Both the position numbers and the translations under genes were made by a program. A DNA stretch of 64,000 nucleotides from Clostridium senegalense JC122 (GTDB taxonomy: Bacteria; Bacillota; Clostridia; Clostridiales; Clostridiaceae): NCBI RefSeq assembly GCF_000285575.1, contig NZ_HE611054.1, forward strand, positions 201,978-265,977. The letters run 5' to 3'. The first letter of the stretch is position 1; every line of letters begins with the position of its first letter. Shown one piece after another: positions 34,978-43,781 of this stretch. Under the pieces are notes generated by a model. The model did not search any database. It was given only the letters and a program-made list of their open reading frames with translations, and was not told where the DNA came from.

Positions 34978-35871
34978 TTATTCTAAATTATATACCTCTT
35001 TACACATATTCAAAAAGGCTGTAGCTATTGGTGTTAACGTTCTCTTAGCACTAACAACTAAATACATACTTCTTTTAAGATTTAATCCATCCACAGTACT
35101 TATTTGCATGTTTTCATCTTTTAATAAATCCTCACATAGTGCTTTCGATAAAATAACTACCCCTAATCCAAGTTTTAGCATTTTTATTTGAGCATCTAAG
35201 TTATTAACTTCACATAAAACTTTCAATTTATGGTTATCCAAATTTGCTTCATCTAGTGCAGTTTCTAATGTTTTTCTTGTTGCAGATTCTTTTTCTCTTA
35301 TTATAAAATCACAATTCAAAAGTTCATCAATAGTTAATACCGCTGGAAGACCTAACTCTTTTTTAGAAACTATAACTAGTTCATCCTCCATTATGTCATA
35401 ACTTCTTATTTTATTATTATGTACGGTAGTACCTACTAATCCGATTTCACAATTTAATTCTAATATATCTTTAATTATTCCTACAGAGCCTTGCTCTTTA
35501 ATATTAAATTTAACATTTGCATAAGTATCATTAAACTTTTTTATAAGCCTTGGTAATATAGCATTACATGGAGTAGTACTTGCTGATATATTTAATCTAC
35601 CGGATATGTTGTTGTTAAAATTAGACATTTCAACTATAGAATTATTCCTAGTATTTATTATATCTGTAGCGTATTCTAAAAATAACTCTCCTGCAGGAGT
35701 TAAATTAACTTCCTTAGATGTTCTATCAAAAAGTTGAATTTCCAGTTCCTTTTCCAAACTAGCTATATTAGAGCTTATAGTTGGTTGTGAAAGATAAATA
35801 GCATTTGCTGCCTTTGAAAAACTTCTTAATTTTGCCACCATAATAAAAGCTTCTAACTGTTTAAAGTCCAT
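34978..35871 (-). CDS. LysR-family transcriptional regulator
   Basis: A 297-residue regulator. The N-terminal helix-turn-helix starts MDFKQLEAFIMVAKLRSFSK and contains YLSQPTISSNIASLEKELEI. The C-terminal effector domain has LNISASTTPCNAILPRLIKK and GLGVVILSKALC. It resembles CysL/CbbR-type regulators, but the effector is unknown. The ATG at 35871 has GAGGGGG six bases upstream. It is divergent from the subtilase gene and convergent with the DMT transporter; either could be a target. Confidence 0.92.
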   Translation of the reverse strand: MDFKQLEAFIMVAKLRSFSKAANAIYLSQPTISSNIASLEKELEIQLFDRTSKEVNLTPAGELFLEYATDIINTRNNSIVEMSNFNNNISGRLNISASTTPCNAILPRLIKKFNDTYANVKFNIKEQGSVGIIKDILELNCEIGLVGTTVHNNKIRSYDIMEDELVIVSKKELGLPAVLTIDELLNCDFIIREKESATRKTLETALDEANLDNHKLKVLCEVNNLDAQIKMLKLGLGVVILSKALCEDLLKDENMQISTVDGLNLKRSMYLVVSAKRTLTPIATAFLNMCKEVYNLE

Positions 35872-36094
35872 ACTTATCCCCCTCACTCATTATATCTACG
35901 TAATCTATTATGAATGTAATGATTTGAAATTTCAATAGCATTTATCAAAAAAATGAATGGTATACAATTTTTTATATATTTTTAATATTCTTTTATTATT
36001 CTAATGTAAATTCATTAAAATTTTTTACTTAAAGTTACATTTATTTCATGTATTCATATAATATATTGATGTATCAATTCTAGGAGGATATTTT

Positions 36095-37318
36095 ATGCTT
36101 TCTTTAAAAAGGAAACTATCTCCCACATTAAGAAAAGCTATAGAAAACAATTTTTATAGTAAATATAGGGTCATTGTTGAATATAGAAATTTAAAGGATG
36201 ATTTAGTTAAAAAAATTAAATACTTAAATGGTGAAGTATTATTTTCTATAGATACTATTAACTGTATTGCTGCTAATTTAAGTACAAATTGTATAAATCG
36301 TCTTATAGAGCTACCAGAAATTAAATATATAATTTTAGATGAATATGCATTTCTTTGTGGTAGAACTGTTCTTTTATCAAATGGTGTTTCATTGCAAAGT
36401 TCTGATAATATCATTAAAGGAGATTATAAACTTAGTGGTAAGGGGGTAGGCATTGGCTTAGTGGATAGTGGTTGCTATCCCCATAAAGATCTTTTATATC
36501 CAAACAATAAAATTAAACACTTTATAGATGTTATAAACAATTTTACTTATCCTTATGATGATAATGGTCATGGTACTTTTATCTCAGGAATACTTTGTGG
36601 AAGTGGTTATGAATCTAAAGGAAGATACCGTGGTGTTGCAATTAACAGCCATTTAGTAGTCGCTAAAGCTTTTGATAAAACAGGAAAGGCCTTTCTTTCA
36701 TCTACTTTATTTGCGATAAATGAAATTTTAAAGTGTAGTGAAGATTATAACATTAAAATAATATGTTTACCTTTTGAAACTTATACTATTGATAGTGATT
36801 TTTTAAATATTTATTCCAAGCTATTTAAAGTTTGTATAGATAAGGGTATAACTGTAGTGGTACCTTCTGGTAGCAATTTATCATCTGAAAATAGTATTAA
36901 AGGATTTGCCGTTTTAAAAGATGTTATAACTGTAGGTGGTATAGATACTACTTCTGCTAGCAAAATTTATCCTTATTCTTCTTGTGGATCGTCAAAAACT
37001 CTAGCTAAACCAGATTTTATATCTGCAGCTGTAGATGTCATCTCTCTTAATTGTAATACTAGCTATATTTCAGAACGAAATGGCTTAAAGGTGTATCCTC
37101 CAAAACTTAATAGACATTATATTGATGTAAGTGGAACTTCTGTGTCTTGCGCATATATTGCTGGAGTTTGTGCACTTTTATACGAGTACAATCCACAGTT
37201 AATATTTAAGGATGTCTATGGTCTTTTAAAAGTATCTTCTAGATTAATAAAAGAAAAGAAATATATGCAAGGTAACGGGGTTATAGATTTAAGTAAAATC
37301 TTGCCTAAGAAGCAATAA
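36095..37318 (+). CDS. S8 subtilisin-family serine peptidase
   Basis: A 407-residue subtilase with an apparently complete triad: Asp near residue 125 (GLVDSGCYPH), His near 158 (DDNGHGTFISG) and Ser near 348 (SGTSVSCAYIAG). The first 90 residues look like an I9-type prodomain. There is no signal peptide, so it may act in the cytoplasm, in the spore or after export by another route. The ATG has AGGAGG nine bases upstream. It is a single-gene unit with its own terminator. Confidence 0.9.
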   Translation: MLSLKRKLSPTLRKAIENNFYSKYRVIVEYRNLKDDLVKKIKYLNGEVLFSIDTINCIAANLSTNCINRLIELPEIKYIILDEYAFLCGRTVLLSNGVSLQSSDNIIKGDYKLSGKGVGIGLVDSGCYPHKDLLYPNNKIKHFIDVINNFTYPYDDNGHGTFISGILCGSGYESKGRYRGVAINSHLVVAKAFDKTGKAFLSSTLFAINEILKCSEDYNIKIICLPFETYTIDSDFLNIYSKLFKVCIDKGITVVVPSGSNLSSENSIKGFAVLKDVITVGGIDTTSASKIYPYSSCGSSKTLAKPDFISAAVDVISLNCNTSYISERNGLKVYPPKLNRHYIDVSGTSVSCAYIAGVCALLYEYNPQLIFKDVYGLLKVSSRLIKEKKYMQGNGVIDLSKILPKKQ

Positions 37319-37347
37319 AAGAGATGAATTAATCATCTCTTTTTTTA
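37317..37347. terminator. Shared terminator between the subtilase and cinA
   Basis: GAGATGA and TCATCTC flank five bases, with A residues on the left and seven T residues on the right, so it can serve both convergent genes. Confidence 0.87.
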
Positions 37348-38595
37348 TTTATTAATATCTTTACTTATACATAATTTTCTTCTTAAGAAATCTAAGGCAC
37401 ACTGTGTCGCACGATTTCGTATTTGTTGTCTATTTCCTAAAAGGTTTAACTTTTTAGTTGATACTTCACCATCAATATAAACACCAATATACACAAGACC
37501 TACTGGTTTTTCATCAGTTCCACCACCTGGACCTGCAATACCTGTTGTTGATATACCAATCCTTGCACCACATCTTTTAGCTATACCCTCTGCCATCTCT
37601 TTTGCCGTTTCACTACTTACTGCTCCAAATTCTTTTAAGGTTTCTTCTTTTACACCTAAAGTTCTCATCTTAGCATCATTACTATATGTTATAGCACCTT
37701 CTAAAAATACAGCTGATATACCTGGATAATTTATAAGTTTTGCTCCAAGTAATCCTCCTGTACAAGATTCAGCCGTTGATACTGTAAGATTGTTTTCTAC
37801 AAGAAATTTTCCTAAAACATCTTCTAATGTATCATCACCTTCACCATATAAATTTTCTTTAAATATTTCTTTTAATTCTTCTTGTATAGGAACTATAAGT
37901 TCTTTTGCCTTATTTTCATTTTCTGCTGTTGCTGTAATTCTAAAAGTAACCTCTCCATCTTTTGCATAAGGTGCTACTGTAGGATTAGTTTGATTTTCTA
38001 TTATGTGACTAATCATTTCTTCTGCTGTACTCTCTCCAATTCCAATAACCCTTAAAACTTTTGATGTTAAAACTACCTTTTGAAAGTTTGAAAGGTAAGG
38101 AACTACAGAATTTTCAAACATAGGCTTCATTTCTTTTGGTGGCCCAGGTAAATTTATAAGTATTTTATTGTTCTCATTTATAATACATCCTGGTGCTGTT
38201 CCATTGTCATTTCTTAAAACTATTGCATCTTTAGGAAAATAAGCTTGTTTTATATTATTTTTAGCCATTTCCCTTCCCATCTTTTCAAATCTATCTTCTA
38301 TTCTTTTTAAAGATTCTTCATGTAATACACTTTCTTTTTTAAAAAATTCAAAGGATATTTCTTTTGTTAAATCGTCTTTAGTTGGCCCTAATCCACCAGT
38401 AGTTATAACTAAATCTGCTCTTTTAAAAGCTAATTCATAAGTTTCTTTTAACCTTTGAGGGTTGTCCCCAACTACAGACTGATGATAACAAAATATACCT
38501 AGCTCACTTAATCTTCTAGACAAGTATTGTGCATTGGTATTTAAGATATCCCCTAATAATAATTCTGTTCCTACAGCTATGATTTCACATTTCAT
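37345..38595 (-). CDS. cinA: CinA-family protein (competence/damage-inducible protein A)
   Basis: A 416-residue two-domain protein. The N-terminal molybdopterin-binding-like domain starts MKCEIIAVGTELLLGDILNT and contains TTGGLGPTKDDLT; the C-terminal PncC-like nicotinamide nucleotide amidase domain has STAESCTGGLLGAKL and STTGIAGPGGGTDEKPVG. The family hydrolyses ADP-ribose and nicotinamide mononucleotide. The ATG at 38595 has GGAG nine bases upstream; the TTG at 38604 lies too near. Confidence 0.94.
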   Translation of the reverse strand: MKCEIIAVGTELLLGDILNTNAQYLSRRLSELGIFCYHQSVVGDNPQRLKETYELAFKRADLVITTGGLGPTKDDLTKEISFEFFKKESVLHEESLKRIEDRFEKMGREMAKNNIKQAYFPKDAIVLRNDNGTAPGCIINENNKILINLPGPPKEMKPMFENSVVPYLSNFQKVVLTSKVLRVIGIGESTAEEMISHIIENQTNPTVAPYAKDGEVTFRITATAENENKAKELIVPIQEELKEIFKENLYGEGDDTLEDVLGKFLVENNLTVSTAESCTGGLLGAKLINYPGISAVFLEGAITYSNDAKMRTLGVKEETLKEFGAVSSETAKEMAEGIAKRCGARIGISTTGIAGPGGGTDEKPVGLVYIGVYIDGEVSTKKLNLLGNRQQIRNRATQCALDFLRRKLCISKDINK

Positions 38596-38616
38596 ATTAA
38601 TCAACTCCTTTGTTTT

Positions 38617-38830
38617 TATAGGATCCCAAATTAAATTTTAAACTTATTCATTTATCAAATGATAAAATTCAAATTAATATTTTATCAATAACTAACAGAT
38701 TATTTTAGTTAAAAGTTAAGAGTAAATAGTGGACAGTTGTGGTTCTTAACTAACTATATTTGTACTTATTTTTCTCAACTGATAACAAAAATTTGATGTA
38801 TAAATTTAAGTTGGAGCTTGTTTCCCTATA
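38617..38830. repeat. MITE-like element, family 2, complete copy
   Basis: 214 bases beginning TATAGGATCCCAAATTAAAT and ending GGAGCTTGTTTCCCTATA, so both ends show the inverted tip TATAGG. The first 110 bases are closely similar to 48899-49010. There is no coding capacity. Confidence 0.6.
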
Positions 38831-38846
38831 AGTACCTATTTTTTTT

Positions 38847-38884
38847 AAAAAACATACCACTTTTTAATATAAAGTGGTATGTTT
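38847..38884 (-). terminator. Terminator after the M16C peptidase
   Basis: ACATACCACTTT and AAAGTGGTATGT flank seven bases, followed on the minus strand by TTTTTT. Confidence 0.9.
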
Positions 38885-38896
38885 GTATAATTTAAA

Positions 38897-41800
38897 TTAA
38901 AATACTGTTACTAAATTATTGAATATATTCTTGTTTTCTTTTATCTTTTTATCATTTCCAAGGATTGTATAAAAATCTTTGGATACTACCGCTTTAACAA
39001 GGTCTGAATGTTTTCTCATATCTTCTTCAGTGGCATTTAAAACTTCTTCTCTTTCCTTTCTTAAATCCTCTAAAGTTATATGTCTTATATACATACTCAC
39101 AGCTTTTTCACCTTTCATAGATGGTGTCAATGGTGAATCTAGCTCACTTATTGTTCCTATTATATATTTTGTCATCTCTCTTTCTGAAGTAGAGAAAGTT
39201 TCAATATATTTAACTATTTCATCGTAAGCTTTTAATGTTTCAGCTAAGTTTGGATCTCTATAAGATACAAATACCATATTCCCACTTCTTACAAGACTTG
39301 TCATGGCACCATAAGCTCCGCCTTGAACTCTTATTTTATTCCATAAATAATCTAATTTCATTATAGTCTTTAAAACTAATAATTTTCCACTATATTCGTA
39401 TCCTAAATCTTTAAAGTTATATCCTTTAGCAACGTATTGCACATTAGAAGGTGTTAATAATCCTTCATTTTTTTGTTCAACTTTAAAATCATACACTTGT
39501 TTTTCATATTTATTATTATTTATATTATCAGTTAATATGTTAATATTAGCTTTAAGTTTTTCAAGTTCTTCTTTTTCCCCTGTTACAGAAACCATTAAGT
39601 TTTCTTTATTAAATACTCTATTTTTTATATCTTCTAATTTTGCTACAACATTATTTATTTCACTATCAAAGTTTTCTTCTAAGTGTTGTATAAATTTATA
39701 GAATTCTAGTCCTGAAACACTTTCTATATATTTTGATGCTGGAGAATAATAAGAATTAAGCCTTAATGCTGCTACTTGATGTCCTCTTTCAATTATAGAC
39801 ATTTCAATTCTTGATTTTAATTGTTGAACAACTTCTTTTATTCTTTTTACATTTTTAAAATTAGTGTTGTTATACATCTCTGATAATAATTCTAATTGAT
39901 TTGGAACTTTTTCCAAAATAGCTTTAGAATATCCTACAACATATGGATAGTATTTATTTGTATCTAAACTATCACCAAAAACTTCACTTCTAAAATATAT
40001 TCCACCAGTGTTTATAAGAACTTCATTAGATAAATCTACATAACTCTTCTTATCTGTATCTAATTTTCCTATAAGTGATGTTAATAAGCTTAGATAACAA
40101 ATATCTTCCTTTAGCACTGAAGTAGAGTCAAAGAAAACATTAATATATGCTATTTTGCTTGTAAATGTCTCGTGCCACAAGATTTTTATATCTTTTTCAC
40201 ATTCTTCTTTTACAGATAAATCTTCTACATTTTTATCTATATCATCTAATGATAAAAGCGGAATTGTCTCTAACGCTTCTTTAGAATCTGGTGTGTTTTG
40301 ACGTAATATTAAAGTTTTTGTTTCTTCTATAATTTCTTCAAGTTGTTCATTACTTAAACTTTCTTTATAGGCTTTTAATTTTTCTTTTACTTTTTGGTCT
40401 CTTTCTTCTGCTAAACCTTTTTTAGGTTTTAATACTAAAAGAGATGTATGGTTATTGTTTAATAAATATTTTTCTATTAGACTTTCAAAATAATTAGTTG
40501 ATAATCCTTCTTTCATTTTTTCTATCATTCCATCATACTGTAAATGTATTAATGGATCTTTTCCATATAACCAACTATCCATAAGACTTATATAATAGAA
40601 TAAACCTTTAGGAAATCCTTGAAAATCTGCTTCTCTTAATCTAAATTCCGTAATATTTATACAAGCCTCTATAAGCTTTTTATCTATTCCATTTTTAACT
40701 AAATCTCTTAATGTTTCATCTACAACTTTTTCAAACTCTTCTTTTTTGCCTTCCTCAGAGTTTTTAACTATTATACTAAACACTGGTTGAAGTATACTAG
40801 TATCTAAACTACCATAAACATCTTTTCCTATATTATTATCTATTAGCGCTTTTTTAAGTGGTGCACCTTGAGTTTCTAAAAGTAAATATTCAAGTGTATC
40901 TAACGCTAAATGTACTTCTTCATCATAGCCTTTTCCTGTAACAAAATTTAAGGCCATAAATGTTTTTTCTTTTTCACTATCTTCCTCTGATATTGGATAC
41001 TCATCTACCACATATTTTCTATCACCTAACGGTTTTTGCTCTTTTATTTCTGAATCTATTTGTTTATATTCAAAATTAGATAAATATTCTTTGTCTATAA
41101 AGTTTAAATACTTATCTATATCTAAATCTCCATATAAAAATATATAACTATTAGATGGATGATAATATCTTGAGTGGAAATTCAAAAATCCTTCTTGTGT
41201 TAAATCTGGTATAAATTCCGGGTCTCCACCAGATTCTACTCCATAAGTTGTATCTTCAAATAATGTTTCTTGTATTTTTCTCATTAAAACTCCATCTGGT
41301 GATGAGAATGCACCCTTCATTTCATTATAAACTACACCTTTATAATTTAAATCATCTTCTTTATTTTCAAGCTCATAATGCCAACCTTCTTGCATTAATA
41401 TTTCAGGATTTGCATATATATTAGGATAAAAAACTGCATCTAAATATACATCCATTAGATTCATAAAATCCTTATCATTTTTACTTGCAAGAGGATATAT
41501 TGTTTTATCTGCAAAGGTCATTGCATTTAAAAATGTATTCAATGATCCTTTTATTAATTCTACAAAAGGCTCTTTTGTGGGAAATTTTCTAGAACCACAT
41601 AAAACACTATGTTCAATTATATGAGCCACCCCTGTATTATCTTCTGGTGGAGTTCTAAATCCTATTGTAAATACCTTATTGGTATCATCATTACCCAAAT
41701 ATAATAATTTAGCCTTTGTTTTTTCATGCTCAAATACTTTTGCTAAAGAATTAATTTCTTTAACTTCTACTTCTTTTAAAAGCTTGAATCCATTATTCAT
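38897..41800 (-). CDS. M16C-family zinc metallopeptidase (presequence protease type)
   Basis: A 967-residue protease of the two-half clamshell kind. The inverted zinc motif HIIEH is at residues 60-64, followed by LCGSRKFPTKEPFVELI and the distal Glu in VVYNEMKGAFSSPD. Length and motifs match eukaryotic presequence protease and its clostridial homologues, which degrade short peptides after the halves close. No signal peptide, so it is expected in the cytoplasm. The ATG has AGGAGG upstream. Single-gene unit. Confidence 0.93.
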   Translation of the reverse strand: MNNGFKLLKEVEVKEINSLAKVFEHEKTKAKLLYLGNDDTNKVFTIGFRTPPEDNTGVAHIIEHSVLCGSRKFPTKEPFVELIKGSLNTFLNAMTFADKTIYPLASKNDKDFMNLMDVYLDAVFYPNIYANPEILMQEGWHYELENKEDDLNYKGVVYNEMKGAFSSPDGVLMRKIQETLFEDTTYGVESGGDPEFIPDLTQEGFLNFHSRYYHPSNSYIFLYGDLDIDKYLNFIDKEYLSNFEYKQIDSEIKEQKPLGDRKYVVDEYPISEEDSEKEKTFMALNFVTGKGYDEEVHLALDTLEYLLLETQGAPLKKALIDNNIGKDVYGSLDTSILQPVFSIIVKNSEEGKKEEFEKVVDETLRDLVKNGIDKKLIEACINITEFRLREADFQGFPKGLFYYISLMDSWLYGKDPLIHLQYDGMIEKMKEGLSTNYFESLIEKYLLNNNHTSLLVLKPKKGLAEERDQKVKEKLKAYKESLSNEQLEEIIEETKTLILRQNTPDSKEALETIPLLSLDDIDKNVEDLSVKEECEKDIKILWHETFTSKIAYINVFFDSTSVLKEDICYLSLLTSLIGKLDTDKKSYVDLSNEVLINTGGIYFRSEVFGDSLDTNKYYPYVVGYSKAILEKVPNQLELLSEMYNNTNFKNVKRIKEVVQQLKSRIEMSIIERGHQVAALRLNSYYSPASKYIESVSGLEFYKFIQHLEENFDSEINNVVAKLEDIKNRVFNKENLMVSVTGEKEELEKLKANINILTDNINNNKYEKQVYDFKVEQKNEGLLTPSNVQYVAKGYNFKDLGYEYSGKLLVLKTIMKLDYLWNKIRVQGGAYGAMTSLVRSGNMVFVSYRDPNLAETLKAYDEIVKYIETFSTSEREMTKYIIGTISELDSPLTPSMKGEKAVSMYIRHITLEDLRKEREEVLNATEEDMRKHSDLVKAVVSKDFYTILGNDKKIKENKNIFNNLVTVF

Positions 41801-41982
41801 TAAAATTCCTCCTAAATTTATCTTTATCCTTTAGCCATAATTAATATTTAAAAATAACTTTTAATATTTAAATATAATAAAAGCATCATTATTTTAACTA
41901 TAGGTCTATTTTGATATAAATACGCTTATTTGTATGTTTTGCTTTACTAAAAATTAATATTCATTAAAATAATTATACTATT

Positions 41983-42023
41983 AAAAAAAGATTGATTCCA
42001 TAATTTAACTACAAATCAATCTT
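41983..42023 (-). terminator. Terminator after the diguanylate cyclase
   Basis: AAGATTGATT and AATCAATCTT arms, followed on the minus strand by TTTTTTT. Confidence 0.85.
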
Positions 42024-42056
42024 ATCATACTATAGTTGTATTCCTTTAAAATAAAA

Positions 42057-43781
42057 CTACAATCTTGGTATCATTATCTTTCCTACCATAGATAAAATGT
42101 TAGCATCTTCTATTCCAAATTCCTTTGTACTAGAATATGCACAAAGATATAAAATTCCGATTACTACACCCTTTTGAATTATAGGTGTCATAATTACAGA
42201 CTTAAAATCTGTGCTAAGAGAATTATCTTCAAGTTTGCTTAAATCCTCAATTTCTATTGTAGTATTTGTCTTTTTTTCTTTAATAACATCTAAAATTAAA
42301 TCCTTATCATATTTTTTTAATGTAAACCAAGTAGCTTCTCCTGGTTTTCTTGTGTATATATGCTCAACATCAGTACCATTTATAATAAATAAGGATGCAC
42401 TTTTACATTCTATCATTTTCATGATACTACCAAGACAAAGATATATTATTTCATCTTTATTTTTGTTTTCTCCAACTATTTCTATTATATCAAGCATAGT
42501 GGATGCAATTCTAATATCCTTGTTTATATTTCCAGATACTATTCCAGTTATTTTATTAGTAGAGTTTAAGTTTCCTCTATAGCTCTCATCCCATATAACA
42601 GATTTATTTCGCCCTGTATTCTTTGCTGCATATAAAGCTTGATCTGCTTTTTCAATTAAATCTTCATATTCAGTTGCATGCTCTGGATAGTTAGCTATTC
42701 CAATACTTATAGTCACATCACGTCTTCCACTAAGCAAGTCTCTTTCTTTTACGCTAGTTCTAATTCTTTCTGAAATACCAAAGGCTTCTTCACTACTTGT
42801 CTCAGGTAAAACAATTATGAACTCTTCACCACCATATCGACCACATATATCACTTTCTCTTATATTTAACATAGCTGTTTTGCATATCTCTTTTAATATG
42901 TTGTCACCGGTTCTATGTCCAAAGTCATCATTAACTCCTTTAAAAAAATCAACATCAAACATAAGTATAGAAAAACTTGAACTACATTCACTACAAGAAT
43001 CTAGTTGCAATGTAATTGCTTTTTCTAAATATTTTCTTGTCATGCTTCCTGTAACTTTATCTAAAGAAGAACTTACTTCTGATAAATATTTTTCTATTAA
43101 AACCCCTAATACTTTAGATAAATTTAAACATGTTTCTAAAGATTCATTATTTATTTTATTTAGTATTTGATCTGACTCTAAATATATATAGCCTTTTATA
43201 TTGTCTACATAGTGCATGGTACATTTTCTATTATTATTTTCTAAATTACTATCCATGATTATAGGAACACACATAATTCCTTTTATTTGTGATGTAGATA
43301 CTTTACAGTTATCTAGTTCTAAATACTCCATATAATTTTCATTTAAAATAAATTCCTTTTTAGTATCTCTCACTGTATTTATTATATTTAAATCCTTTGG
43401 CAATTTTGTGACATTTGATGTGCTTTCAAGTATATTAAATCCATTTTCATCTTCCACAATAACCATAGCTTTATTAGATATAGTTATATAACTTAAATAT
43501 TTTAAAATTAATTTTATATTATTCATACTATCGGATGTGAAATTTTTAAATAACTCACTAGTACTTCTTATATTTAAGTTGTATAAATTAGCATTAACAT
43601 CTTTTAAAGATATAGATAATAGCTCTCCTCTTATTATTTCTTCATTCAATACATCTTTAAATAAGCTTTCCATTTCTTGATTATTATTTAATTGTAACTT
43701 ATATTCATTTAAATTTAATTCCTGTTTTTCTTTTTTGTAATAATCTAATAACGCTCTAAACTTTATAAAAGCTGTTTCCAT
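42057..43781 (-). CDS. GGDEF diguanylate cyclase with flanking GAF-like sensor domains
   Basis: 574 residues. An N-terminal GAF-like region (about 70-230) is followed by a GGDEF domain with active-site RYGGEEF near residues 314-320 and, five residues before GGEEF, RESD, which is an intact inhibitory I-site. A second GAF-like domain fills the C-terminal 170 residues. It should make cyclic di-GMP. The start ATG has no ribosome site, and its frame is open upstream through SNK and FI. Related clostridial proteins have this part fused to a kinase-like/AAA/TPR protein, which is exactly what the overlapping upstream gene encodes. The break lies in six T residues (minus strand) at 43799-43794. Confidence 0.9.
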   Translation of the reverse strand: METAFIKFRALLDYYKKEKQELNLNEYKLQLNNNQEMESLFKDVLNEEIIRGELLSISLKDVNANLYNLNIRSTSELFKNFTSDSMNNIKLILKYLSYITISNKAMVIVEDENGFNILESTSNVTKLPKDLNIINTVRDTKKEFILNENYMEYLELDNCKVSTSQIKGIMCVPIIMDSNLENNNRKCTMHYVDNIKGYIYLESDQILNKINNESLETCLNLSKVLGVLIEKYLSEVSSSLDKVTGSMTRKYLEKAITLQLDSCSECSSSFSILMFDVDFFKGVNDDFGHRTGDNILKEICKTAMLNIRESDICGRYGGEEFIIVLPETSSEEAFGISERIRTSVKERDLLSGRRDVTISIGIANYPEHATEYEDLIEKADQALYAAKNTGRNKSVIWDESYRGNLNSTNKITGIVSGNINKDIRIASTMLDIIEIVGENKNKDEIIYLCLGSIMKMIECKSASLFIINGTDVEHIYTRKPGEATWFTLKKYDKDLILDVIKEKKTNTTIEIEDLSKLEDNSLSTDFKSVIMTPIIQKGVVIGILYLCAYSSTKEFGIEDANILSMVGKIMIPRL

